A stretch of 38,442 nt of DNA, taken from assembly GCF_022867885.1 (NCBI RefSeq), contig NZ_JALIFP010000039.1, forward strand, positions 1 through 38,442. Direction: 5' to 3'. Made by a program: the position numbers and the translations under genes. The notes beneath the pieces were generated by a model that did not search any database, was not told the origin of the DNA, and worked only from the letters and a program-made list of their open reading frames with translations. Shown piece after piece: positions 8,478-16,002 of the stretch. The stretch is from Lederbergia sp. NSJ-179 (GTDB taxonomy: Bacteria; Bacillota; Bacilli; Bacillales; Bacillaceae_C). How positions within the stretch are numbered: the first letter of the stretch is position 1; each line of letters opens with the position of its first letter.

Positions 8478-9602
8478 CTACCTAGAATGATTTGGCTCCT
8501 CTATAGATAATTTTTGTCCTACTTGGATACTATTGGGATCACTAAGCTGATTCCATTCCACAAGATTTGCTTCTGTTACTCCAAATTTCTTAGCAATGCT
8601 ACTAAGTGTGTCTTCAGCTTGGACAATATAGGTGCTCCCCTCTTCATCGTTCGAGTTAGAGGATACATCATCGGATATTTCCAAATGCTGTTTCAAAATA
8701 TCTTGGTATTTCTTTACCTCTTCTTCGTCGGGAAAATAATACCAGTACTTTCCAATATACCCTCCCTTACCTTTTTCAAATTGAAGTTGTTCGATATTTT
8801 TTTCAATCCCCTTATATTGTTGTTGAAGGCTCATCATTTCCTTAAAGGAAAAATTTGTTTTGACCTGGTCTCCTAATTCATCCAACACATCGTCATACTT
8901 TAATAAAGAGGAAAAGCTTCTTGCCTTATTTAATATCGCTTGGATGATTTGCTTTTGTCTCACCTGCCGACCAAAATCTCCCCGTGGGTCTTGTTTGCGA
9001 ATTCGCGAAAAAATAAGCGCATCCTTTCCATTCATTGTGACTTCACCTTTAGGAAAATGATATTTTTTATATTTTAAATCCATATCATTATCCACTGTAA
9101 CACCGCCAAAAGCATCAATAATTCCCATAAATCCTTCCATATTTACCTTCACATAATAGTCAATTGGAATATCCAAAAAATGTTCCACCGTAGCAATCGA
9201 CATTTCGACTCCGCCACGAGCATATGCGTGATTGATTTTTTCTGTTGTCCCATTTCCAACGATTTCAGTCCGTGTATCCCGTGGAATACTTAACATCTTA
9301 ATCGTATTTAGTCTAGGATTAACTGTCGCCACAATCATTGTATCGGATCGTCCTACATCATGCTCCCCTTCATCAATCCCTAAAAGGAGAACTGAAAACG
9401 GGTCTTTATCTTGGATCGAAACTTCCTCTTCTCGCTTATCTGATTTATTTACCTTCTCGTGCATATTATCCAATGCCGAAGAAAAGGAAAAATAGAGATT
9501 GGCCGCATACACACCTACACCAATGACAATGATGAAAAGGATACTTAAAAAACCCCAAAGAATTTTGTTTCTTTTTTTCCGCTTTGTTTTGTTTGCTCTC
9601 AT
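8478..9602 (-). CDS. LCP (LytR-CpsA-Psr) family protein with C-terminal LysM domain
   Basis: A membrane-anchored enzyme of 374 residues. LCP proteins transfer undecaprenyl-phosphate-linked glycopolymers such as teichoic acid to peptidoglycan at the outer face of the membrane. Residues 1-13 are strongly basic and 14-36 form the single helix. The LCP domain, about 67-215, shows FSVLLLGIDE, GRSDTMIVATVNP, IPRDTR, INHAYARGG, the FGGVTVDND loop and the FSRIRKQDPRGDFGRQVRQKQ helix with its conserved arginines. Residues about 323-367 form a LysM repeat (STYIVQAEDTLSSIAKKFGV, ending VGQKLSI), joined by an acidic Ser/Asn linker. LysM would hold the enzyme on peptidoglycan. B. subtilis TagT/U/V lack this domain. 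It is transcribed alone and faces the 52-bp array at its 3' end. Confidence 0.92.
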   Translation of the reverse strand: MRANKTKRKKRNKILWGFLSILFIIVIGVGVYAANLYFSFSSALDNMHEKVNKSDKREEEVSIQDKDPFSVLLLGIDEGEHDVGRSDTMIVATVNPRLNTIKMLSIPRDTRTEIVGNGTTEKINHAYARGGVEMSIATVEHFLDIPIDYYVKVNMEGFMGIIDAFGGVTVDNDMDLKYKKYHFPKGEVTMNGKDALIFSRIRKQDPRGDFGRQVRQKQIIQAILNKARSFSSLLKYDDVLDELGDQVKTNFSFKEMMSLQQQYKGIEKNIEQLQFEKGKGGYIGKYWYYFPDEEEVKKYQDILKQHLEISDDVSSNSNDEEGSTYIVQAEDTLSSIAKKFGVTEANLVEWNQLSDPNSIQVGQKLSIEEPNHSR

Positions 9603-9624
9603 ACTTTTCTCCCCATAATTTTGT

Positions 9625-9832
9625 TTATTTTTCTTCCAATAAGGACGTCATAATCTTCTCTATTTCTTGTTTAGATAGTTGTCAGCAAAAATGACCATTG
9701 GCGGGCTGTCCAACTTTAGCAGAAACAATCATTTTCATACCTGTCACATTACTATCATCAAATTTAAATCCAAAGGGGTCCCTATCCCCTTTTGCAACTT
9801 CAGATATTTTCCCTTTTTTCTTTTTTTAATAT
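9625..9832 (-). pseudogene. Remnant C-terminal fragment of an unknown protein
   Basis: Read on the minus strand this gives KGKISEVAKGDRDPFGFKFDDSNVTGMK and MIVSAKVGQPANGHFC, then a TGA, then in the same frame QLSKQEIEKIMTSLLEEK and a stop at 9625. A helical LSKQEIxKIxxSL ending is typical of small Bacillus lipoproteins and anti-sigma-like proteins (DUF4367-like), but I cannot name the family. There is no start and an internal stop, so it is a broken gene. It lies just upstream of the LCP gene in the same orientation. Confidence 0.45.
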
Positions 9833-9924
9833 CTTTATTCGCTCCTTTTCTAAGTTAACATATATGTCCTCGAAAAAGTTTATTTTTTTTAAAAGATAAT
9901 AGTATAAAATTTGGCTAAGTGTTG

Positions 9925-10050
9925 GGATCTAGCATCAGCGCCTAACCCTGAGAGGCTCGCAGGATGCTGGTCAGAACGTCGTTGCGATTGTCATCCGCAA
10001 TTAGAATTAGCCGTTCTTCCTATACCAAGGTGCTTGAGCTTTTCTTATTA
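9925..10050 (-). repeat. GC-rich dispersed intergenic repeat, copy 3 (inverted)
   Basis: The reverse complement begins GAAAAGCTCAAG and contains GAACGGCTAA, TCGCAACGACGTTCTGACC and AGCATCCTGCGAGCCTC, aligning with the copy at 5700-5805 over most of its length. It stands out as GC-rich in an AT-rich gap. Confidence 0.6.
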
Positions 10051-10384
10051 TTTTATTATCATACCTCCATTTATTAAATAATCCCATATTTTTTTACACA
10101 CGAAAAAGTTCCGAGTAAGATGCCCCCGGAACTCCATGTTCTTATTTCCCTTTATTCAAACGTCTAGACATATTTTATGTGTTAATTATGAAGCAATCAA
10201 ATCTCAACTGTATTGATTCATAAGAAAACCATTATATTTTAAAATCACTTTGGCCGGTAAAAGACCTTCTTCTACTCTTAACTCCATCTTTGACCTCACA
10301 CGCCAATAACTTCAGTTTTTTCTTTAGAGATATGGAAGACTTTTTCTGGATTTTCCTATGAGTTTTTTTGTATGCAAATTGGAA
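10051..10384. other. Gene-free stretch downstream of the YtkA lipoprotein gene
   Basis: AT-rich, with no reading frame of note and no terminator with a clear T run. Short minus-strand fragments such as MELRVEEGLLPAKVILKYNG (near 10290-10230) could be decayed coding sequence, but I cannot assign them. Confidence 0.4.
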
Positions 10385-11131
10385 CTATTCTTTTACCTCT
10401 AATGGATGTTCTTCATGTTCATGTAAGCCTTCGTTATTCTCAACGTGGATTTTGATGTGGTAGGAGCCAGTTTCCTCAAAGGTAAATCGTGAAGAATATT
10501 CCCCTGCGCTTTCTTCTTTAGCATCCAGCCACTGATGACTTTCATTTCCTTCTTTCCATATTTCGTAACGAACATTCGCTTCTTTCATCGGCTCCTGATT
10601 ATCCTGGATATGGACAACCAAGTCCGTTTCTTCTCCTTTGTTTACATTTTCCGGTATCATAAAATGCATACTAAAGCCCTCTGCATGGTCTCCATGCTCG
10701 TGTTCACCATGATCATGATTTTCCTCCGCAGCGCCTTCTCCTACAGTCACAGCTTGTTTGGGCATATTATGCATCCCTCTTGCCGTCACATGTACTTGAA
10801 CGGTAAAAGCGCCATCATGGTCAAAAGTCGTTTCAGCCTCATAGGTTCCGTCTTGATTATTTTTGGCCGCAATCATAACGCTGTCGTCTTTTTTTCCTTC
10901 CTCCCAAACTTCAAATTCCACTTCATCAGCATCTGCAACATCTTCATCTCCCTGTGTTACAACAGCTTTCAAATCGACATTTTCATCTACTTGAACATGT
11001 TCAGGTACTTCCAACTTAACTTCCAATATCGCCGGCATTTCCTCTTTTTCATTACTATCCGTTCCTTTACCACAAGCGGCCAATAGAACGAAAACAATCG
11101 CCAACATCATAAACCCTAATTTTTTTTTCAT
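10385..11131 (-). CDS. Lipoprotein with two YtkA-like domains and a His-rich linker
   Basis: A cell-surface lipoprotein of 248 residues. Signal peptide 1-19 ends in the lipobox L-A-A-C, giving a lipidated Cys20. Two YtkA-like domains (about 33-130 and 153-246) repeat the pattern of an immunoglobulin-like fold: V-E-F-E-VWEEG / V-R-Y-E-IWKEG, DGTYEAETTFDHDGAFTVQVHV / AGEYSSRFTFEETGSYHIKIHV. Between them lies a His-rich stretch (HDHGEHEHGDH, 139-149), with Met/His near MHNM and SMHFM, fitting copper or zinc binding. FixH/YtkA proteins are associated with copper and cytochrome oxidase assembly. The start MKKKLGF at 11131 has GAAAGGG upstream; the longer frame to 11170 would spoil the signal peptide. 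The gene sits 39 bases after the regulator at 11171 and is probably co-transcribed with it. Confidence 0.85.
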   Translation of the reverse strand: MKKKLGFMMLAIVFVLLAACGKGTDSNEKEEMPAILEVKLEVPEHVQVDENVDLKAVVTQGDEDVADADEVEFEVWEEGKKDDSVMIAAKNNQDGTYEAETTFDHDGAFTVQVHVTARGMHNMPKQAVTVGEGAAEENHDHGEHEHGDHAEGFSMHFMIPENVNKGEETDLVVHIQDNQEPMKEANVRYEIWKEGNESHQWLDAKEESAGEYSSRFTFEETGSYHIKIHVENNEGLHEHEEHPLEVKE

Positions 11132-11170
11132 ATTATAAAATTCCCTTTCTATTAAAATTGACATTTTCAT

Positions 11171-11758
11171 CTACTTCTCGAAATGCCGACATGTTCTTCC
11201 AGACATTTTTTGCTGAATTGCCTGAATGACGTTCCCAAAATGATACAGTTCGCCCTCAAACCCTTTTTGAAACTGTTTTGCCTCGTCCATTGACTCAAAA
11301 ACAATTACTTGTGGCTCGCAACAATGTAAATTTAAGGAAGTTCCCATCATAAATGTCGCCATTTTTGCACTAATCGTTGTATCTTTCAAAAAGTCACGGC
11401 AGATCATTTGAGAAACCTCTTGTTCAATGTCTTGATAACGTAATAAACCACAATGAGCACAGCAAGCTGTTTCAATTTCTTGATCCGACTTAATCAATTG
11501 AACAGCAAACCTAGAATGGATTGGTTTCAAACAATAGGAACAAACATTAGAAGAATTCGGCGTCTTCGGTTGAAGAGAAATTCCTTTCGATGTCTTTAAG
11601 ACCTTTTTCTGCTCAATGAGCGGTTTTATATCCCTATAAACTGTCATTTCCGAGACATCTAGTCGCTTACTTATTTCAGATATACGTAGTGTTTGTTCTT
11701 TTTCTAACCATAATAGAATTTGTTGTTGCCGTTTAATGGGTAACAATCTTATCTTCAC
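11171..11758 (-). CDS. DeoR-type HTH regulator with a Cys/His-rich NosL-like domain
   Basis: Residues 6-60 form a DeoR-family winged helix (RQQQILLWLEKEQTLRISEISKRLDVSEMTVYRDI). The rest is unlike the sugar-phosphate sensor of normal DeoR proteins: CSYC at 73-76, CCAHC at 99-103, HCC at 145-147 and a closing motif PQVIVFESMDEAKQFQKGFEGELYHFGNV. The last resembles the NosL C-terminus (FASREDAEAFAKEHGG), and NosL binds Cu(I). Inference: a metal-responsive repressor, probably for copper, with the lipoprotein next door as its target. The GTG at 11758 gives 195 residues; a TTG at 11746 has a better spaced AGAGAGG and may be the true start. The domain pairing is clear; the metal and the DNA target are not. 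Confidence 0.75.
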   Translation of the reverse strand: MKIRLLPIKRQQQILLWLEKEQTLRISEISKRLDVSEMTVYRDIKPLIEQKKVLKTSKGISLQPKTPNSSNVCSYCLKPIHSRFAVQLIKSDQEIETACCAHCGLLRYQDIEQEVSQMICRDFLKDTTISAKMATFMMGTSLNLHCCEPQVIVFESMDEAKQFQKGFEGELYHFGNVIQAIQQKMSGRTCRHFEK

Positions 11759-11942
11759 CTCTCTATCGACCTGAGAACACTCTACGTTTCCTTACCTAAA
11801 ACTACTAAATCAGGGGATTAAATACAAGCAGATCAATGTGAAAATATGTGAATAATTGTTGAAAAGTAACAAAATCGTCAAACTTCATACAAGAGGCTTA
11901 TTGTCTTTACCCTTTCAAATATTGCCTATTATAAAATTATTC

Positions 11943-11971
11943 TTGACTCTTTTCCTTAATCGCTATAGGAT
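11943..11971 (+). promoter_or_regulatory. SigA-type promoter of the methyltransferase gene
   Basis: TTGACT (11943-11948), 17-base spacer, TAGGAT (11966-11971). Transcription would start near 11978, leaving a leader of about 145 bases. The stretch from 11759 to the promoter is AT-rich and shows no gene. Confidence 0.6.
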
Positions 11972-12002
11972 TAAATAACAATGTTTCTTATGGCAAAAAA
12001 AC

Positions 12003-12105
12003 ATCAGCATCCAAGCTATTTCAATAACCAATTGGATGATAAGAAGGGCAACTGAAATAGGTCTTCTAACCGCTTCTTCCAATTTACAGAAGAGGTTATG
12101 CTGAT
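12003..12105 (+). promoter_or_regulatory. Structured 5' leader, candidate three-way junction riboswitch-like RNA
   Basis: Three helices can be drawn. P1 is ATCAGCAT (12003-12010) with ATGCTGAT (12098-12105). P2 is CTATTTCA (12016-12023) with TGAAATAG (12053-12060). P3 is AACCGCTTCT (12068-12077) with AGAAGAGGTT (12088-12097), one mismatch. The P2 loop has AATTGGA and the P3 loop TCCAATT, exact complements that could form a kissing pair. P1 ends 5 bases before the ribosome site GGAGTGGGG. ATCCAA (12009-12014) overlaps P1 and can instead pair with TTGGAT in the P2 loop. It lacks the S-box, T-box and cobalamin consensus. No covariation could be tested, so the structure may be chance. Confidence 0.45.
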
Positions 12106-12123
12106 TTAAAGGAGTGGGGGAAA

Positions 12124-13245
12124 ATGACAAAAACATTGGCAAAGGCACCTTTTCGTGCAGATATTGTAGGTAGTTTTTTACGCCCGCAGTCATTAAAAGA
12201 AGCAAGAAAGCAATATCAAGAAGGACAAATAAGCAAAGAGGATCTACGTGCGGTTGAGGATTTGGAAATTGCTAGACTAGTAGAAAAGCAAAAAGAACTT
12301 GGTCTACAAGTGGTAACAGATGGCGAATTTCGTAGAAAATATTGGCATGCTGACTTTATTGGGGCTCTTGAAGGCATTCGCACCGTTGAAGTAGAAGTTC
12401 CCGGATTCTTTCAAGGGGAAATGCAAAAGCTTACATCCTATACTGTTGCGTCACCTTTGAAATTCCCTGAAGACCATCCATTTTTAGCTGATTTTCACTA
12501 TTTGAGGGAAATTGCAGGAGATCATACAGCCAAACTCACGATTCCTGGACCAAATATGGTTTTTCATTCGGGGGTTGTGAATAGCCAGATCTATGCTGAC
12601 AATCCTTCCTATCCATCGATTGATGCTGTTGCGAAAGATATTTCCAAGGTGTACCAGGATGCCATTCAAGCATTTTATGATGCAGGTTGTCGCTATTTAC
12701 AACTTGATGACACGAGCTGGGGAGCCTTTTTCAGTCAAGAATCTCGTGAGAAAATCGAAGCTAAAGGTTGGAATGTGGATGAGCTAATGGAGAAATTCGC
12801 TGATATTACGATCGATGCCATTGCCCATAAACCAAATGATATGGTGATTACAATGCACGTTTGCCGAGGTAACTTCAAATCTGCGTGGTTATATGAAGGG
12901 GATTATGAAGCTGTAGCAAAGCATTTATTTTCTCGGGTCAATGTCGATGCATTCTTTTTAGAATTCGATAATGAACGCTCAGGTGATTTCGAGCCACTCC
13001 GTTTTATCAAAAAGCAAAATGTTGTATTAGGGTTGATCACTACGAAAACAGCAGAATTAGAGGATCCAGAAGAAATCAAGAAAAGAGTGGCAGAAGCCGC
13101 AGAGTATGTTGATCTCGACCATCTATGTCTAAGCCCACAATGTGGCTTCGCTTCTACAGAAGAAGGAAACCTCATCACTGAGGAAGAGCAATGGGCAAAA
13201 GTGCGCCATGTTGTTGAAATAGCGCATGATATCTGGGAGGAATAG
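12124..13245 (+). CDS. MetE-core methionine synthase family protein, YxjG/YxjH-like
   Basis: A cobalamin-independent methyltransferase of 373 residues, equivalent to the C-terminal catalytic barrel of MetE and similar to B. subtilis YxjG/YxjH. It would transfer a methyl group to homocysteine or another thiol in methionine salvage, in the cytoplasm. Zinc ligands are visible: His245 and Cys247 (MHVCRGN), Glu280 (FFLEFDNERSG) and Cys340 (LSPQCGFAS). The opening ADIVGSFLRP and VVTDGEFRRKYW are family hallmarks. It has no N-terminal MetE domain, which is normal for this group. ATG 12124 follows GGAGTGGGG. In B. subtilis the relatives are under S-box control; here the leader is different. The gene is monocistronic and ends at a clear terminator. 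Confidence 0.92.
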   Translation: MTKTLAKAPFRADIVGSFLRPQSLKEARKQYQEGQISKEDLRAVEDLEIARLVEKQKELGLQVVTDGEFRRKYWHADFIGALEGIRTVEVEVPGFFQGEMQKLTSYTVASPLKFPEDHPFLADFHYLREIAGDHTAKLTIPGPNMVFHSGVVNSQIYADNPSYPSIDAVAKDISKVYQDAIQAFYDAGCRYLQLDDTSWGAFFSQESREKIEAKGWNVDELMEKFADITIDAIAHKPNDMVITMHVCRGNFKSAWLYEGDYEAVAKHLFSRVNVDAFFLEFDNERSGDFEPLRFIKKQNVVLGLITTKTAELEDPEEIKKRVAEAAEYVDLDHLCLSPQCGFASTEEGNLITEEEQWAKVRHVVEIAHDIWEE

Positions 13246-13281
13246 TCACAAACCGGAATGATAAATACTCTATAATGATCT

Positions 13282-13327
13282 AAAACCCCATCTCTTTCTA
13301 ATCAATCATAAGGGGATGGGGGTTTTT
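13282..13327 (+). terminator. Intrinsic terminator
   Basis: AAAACCCCATC pairs with GATGGGGGTTTT around an internal loop, and the 3' arm runs into a run of five T. It lies about 40 bases after the methyltransferase stop. Confidence 0.85.
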
Positions 13328-13330
13328 GTT

Positions 13331-13545
13331 AGATTGGAATCTTCTGGTATCATTAAATAATCAAAAAAAGCTTAAGATTTTCATTAACTGTTCTTCTGTT
13401 TTCACGGCTGATTTCGGGGACATGAGTAAACTACCATATCCAGGAATCGCTCGTGTCCGATATTCCCCATCTGGTCCCTCAATATAATTATGAACTCAAA
13501 TTCCAGATCCGGATTAAGCTTCTTGGCAGCCTCGTACAGAGTGAG
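13331..13545 (-). pseudogene. C-terminal remnant of an LplA/YtcQ-type sugar-binding lipoprotein
   Basis: On the minus strand: LTLYEAAKKLNPDLEFEF, frameshift, then EGPDGEYRTRAIPGYGSLLM followed by SPKSAVKTEEQLMKILSFF, a stop, frameshift, DYLMIPEDS. This order and the G-Y-G-S-x-LM-x-PKS motif match the C-terminal part of the large ABC solute-binding proteins for complex carbohydrates (LplA/YtcQ). Two frameshifts and loss of the N-terminal part make it inactive. It lies after the AraC gene in the direction of the sugar cassette and suggests the cassette once had its own importer. Confidence 0.7.
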
Positions 13546-13607
13546 ATATACCCAAGGTTTTTATTTAAACCATGGCGAATATTATCCCCGTCCAATACAT
13601 ATGTGCT
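13546..13607 (-). pseudogene. Fragment of an APS kinase (cysC) gene
   Basis: The minus strand reads STYVLDGDNIRHGLNKNLG. YVLDGDNIRHGLNKDLGFS is the most conserved stretch of adenylylsulfate kinases. Only about 20 codons remain, joined directly to the sugar-binding-protein fragment, so a deletion has fused two dead genes. The identification rests on this one motif. Confidence 0.6.
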
Positions 13608-13648
13608 CAGTCCTCCTTTCTAACTCTTGAAACATTTTGAAACATTAT

Positions 13649-14566
13649 CTACGATTCATTAAGAGTAACTTTTTGATGCTGCTCCCTGTATTTACCAGGA
13701 GAACAATTCACGACTCTTCGAAATAATCTGCTAAAGAAGGCTGGATCATCATATCCCACTTTGATGGCTATATCGATGATCTTATCATTTGTTTCAGTTA
13801 AAAAATATTTAGCTTTTTCAATTCGAATAACCTGTAGCATTTCGACAACAGTTTGATTTGTTTCTTGTTTAAAAAGACGATTTAAATGGCGTGAGCTAAT
13901 CATAAATAGCTTGCACAATGAAGGGATCGAAATTTTTTGATCATAATTTCTCGCCAGATAGCCACACACACGCCGAACCAAAAGATTGCTTGATTCGATT
14001 GTCGCTGGATCCTGTTGGTTTGATTGCTGTTCATTGTAAATGCGAGATAATAAAATTAATAATTCTACCAATTGTAGGCGAATGAGGGTCGGATAACATG
14101 AACCTTCCCTCGCATATTCATACATCATTCCTTCTAACAAGGAATATACTCGCTCAGAATAAGTTCCTTTCAGATTTAAAAGATGATGAAATCGCTCTCT
14201 ATTATCTAAAAATGGATGAATATAAAAATAATCCATAGATTGTGAAACACCAAGTTCCTTTAACCAAGAATCTTGAATTAAATTAGGAAGAAAGAGGCAG
14301 TTGATAATATCAATTTTTTTCCCTGGTTCAACTTGGAAAGTATGAACCTCTCCGGGATTGATAATAAAAATATCGTTTGTTTGAATACGATAAGTTTGGC
14401 CATTAAAAACATGCTTTGCCTCGCCTTTTACCACGTAAACCAATTCAATAAATTCATGAGAGTGGGCAGGTGGAACATTAACGGAATCATGCCGATATTG
14501 TCGAATCCAAAATGGAAATTCATCATTTTTCATATATTCTTGACTTCGATACCTAGTTGCACTCAT
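13649..14566 (-). CDS. AraC-family transcription regulator with N-terminal cupin
   Basis: A DNA-binding regulator of about 305 residues, probably controlling the sugar cassette on the same strand. Residues about 20-110 form a cupin with PPAHSHEFIELVYVVKGEAKH and NPGEVHTF, the usual effector pocket. The C-terminal 100 residues hold two helix-turn-helix motifs: ISIPSLCKLFMISSRHLNRLFKQETNQTVVEML and IIDIAIKVGYDDPAFFSRLFRRVVNCSPGKYRE. ATG 14566 (MSATRYRSQEY) is chosen because AGGGAGG lies 7 bases before it; a TTG at 14572 is too close. In this family the ligand is usually a sugar or a polysaccharide breakdown product. The 290 bases upstream (14573-14862) are AT-rich without a gene. Confidence 0.9.
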   Translation of the reverse strand: MSATRYRSQEYMKNDEFPFWIRQYRHDSVNVPPAHSHEFIELVYVVKGEAKHVFNGQTYRIQTNDIFIINPGEVHTFQVEPGKKIDIINCLFLPNLIQDSWLKELGVSQSMDYFYIHPFLDNRERFHHLLNLKGTYSERVYSLLEGMMYEYAREGSCYPTLIRLQLVELLILLSRIYNEQQSNQQDPATIESSNLLVRRVCGYLARNYDQKISIPSLCKLFMISSRHLNRLFKQETNQTVVEMLQVIRIEKAKYFLTETNDKIIDIAIKVGYDDPAFFSRLFRRVVNCSPGKYREQHQKVTLNES

Positions 14567-14862
14567 CTTCAATCCTCCCTTATGGATTAAGGTGAAAAAG
14601 TAGAGCGAGTAGAAAAAATTTTAGTGATCAGAAATCGCTGAATTTTATGAAGCAACAACTAATCAGTCATTTTCCTAATCGTTATGTTTCATTCGATCTG
14701 TTTATCGTCAAGTCCTCTGAAAATAATAAATACCGACGCTTATCGAATAATGCCTTAGCCAATCGCCCAATTTTGTTGAATAACTATAGAAATAAAAGCA
14801 AGTAGGAGATGGCCATTTCCATTGCCTAAAGTAATTCTTCCCTACAAAACGCTCTCTCTACT

Positions 14863-15891
14863 TTATTTTTTTCGTTCCTGTTTGAGTGCTTTCACTTCAA
14901 CGACAGCTCCATTTTCTTGATGCGACCGAATCGCTGTCTCTATCACTTCCTGTGCAGCCAGGGCTTCCTTTCCTGAACCACTTATTTCATCTGGTGGAAC
15001 ATTCAAAGTAATTTCATTGACGAAGGTATGAAGTCGATTTTTAAACGTAGCATTAAACCCTTCCATTCCTGTTAAAACCGAATTACGAATGACGGTTAAT
15101 TCGGATTGATGATGGGGATAAAAAGTAGCTTCATTATACACATCCTCAATCACAAATCGCCCTTTTGTCCCTGCAACCTCACATTGCTCAATCGGATGTC
15201 GATTATCCATATCATAGCTTCCTGTTAAATGGCCCACCGCTCCTGAGGCGAATTCCATATTAATGGAGGCCGTTGACCAAACCTTTCTTCCAGGTGCTTT
15301 CGTCATAAATGCTTGCACCCGCTTAATTTCTCCGCCAAAATAGCGCATGACATCCACCGAGTGAGGATGCAGAGCGCGAAGATGAATCCAAGGTGTTGAC
15401 TCATTTTGATTGCCGATGGTTAATTTCATATTCACATATAATAAGGAACCAAGATTTCCATGATCAATCCATTCCTTAGCCTTAGATGCGGCTGGTGCAA
15501 AGCGGTGATTCAAATTACAAGCAATTCTTACCCCTTTTTCCTGTGCAAAAGCGATCATTTCTCTTGCTTCTGAAAGCTGGTTGGAAAGGGGCTTCTCTAC
15601 TAATACATCTTTCCCCTTTTCAATGGCAATCATGGCGGGTTCAAAGTGATGGGATCCATTTTCAATCCCGCCTGTTGCAATACTGACCACATCAATTTCT
15701 TCATGGGCTAATAGTGCTTTAATGTCTGTATAGGCCTTTACACCAAATTGCTGTGCGGCTGCTTCCGCAAGCTTTTGATCCAGATCGCAAACCGCCACCA
15801 ATTCGACATCTGGTATTTCTTGATAATAACGACAATGTACTTTTCCGATATGACGTACACCAACAACAGCCGCTTTTAACAAAAACATCAT
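14863..15891 (-). CDS. Gfo/Idh/MocA family NAD(P)-dependent oxidoreductase (A)
   Basis: A cytoplasmic sugar or cyclitol dehydrogenase of about 342 residues. The N-terminal Rossmann fold reads AAVVGVRHIGKVH, where the usual G-x-G-x-x-G (GVGHIG in relatives) has Arg for the second Gly. The family motif EKP is present (DVLVEKPLSN), then the catalytic-region NLNHRFAPAA and LRALHPHSVDVMRYFGG with the His-Pro-His/Asp pair. It is a paralogue of the gene at 18602. Two ATGs (15891, 15888) and a TTG four codons in are all possible; GAAAGG best fits the TTG. The substrate is unknown; the setting suggests oxidation of a sugar released by the neighbouring hydrolases. Confidence 0.88.
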   Translation of the reverse strand: MMFLLKAAVVGVRHIGKVHCRYYQEIPDVELVAVCDLDQKLAEAAAQQFGVKAYTDIKALLAHEEIDVVSIATGGIENGSHHFEPAMIAIEKGKDVLVEKPLSNQLSEAREMIAFAQEKGVRIACNLNHRFAPAASKAKEWIDHGNLGSLLYVNMKLTIGNQNESTPWIHLRALHPHSVDVMRYFGGEIKRVQAFMTKAPGRKVWSTASINMEFASGAVGHLTGSYDMDNRHPIEQCEVAGTKGRFVIEDVYNEATFYPHHQSELTVIRNSVLTGMEGFNATFKNRLHTFVNEITLNVPPDEISGSGKEALAAQEVIETAIRSHQENGAVVEVKALKQERKK

Positions 15892-16002
15892 CCTTTCTGT
15901 GATAAATGTAGATGTTCACATCTTTACTCGTTTTGGCGATTTATTTGTGAGTCTTCCCTGTTCTTGTGTTGTTTCTGATTCGTTTGCGAGACGTGCGCTA
16001 TT

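Noticed and set aside
10535-11086. Plus-strand frame of 183 codons opposite the YtkA lipoprotein
   Set aside because: It is the antisense of a gene with signal peptide, lipobox and two recognisable domains; the plus frame is Phe/Ile-rich without features.
12003-12105. S-box (SAM-I) riboswitch before the MetE-like gene
   Set aside because: Expected from B. subtilis relatives, but the conserved GAGGGA, GGCCC and CGGCAACC blocks are missing; only a short GGGCAAC resembles it.
11963-12205. Minus-strand frame of 80 codons over the methyltransferase leader
   Set aside because: It overlaps the plus-strand promoter, leader and first codons of a clear gene and has no homology that I can see.
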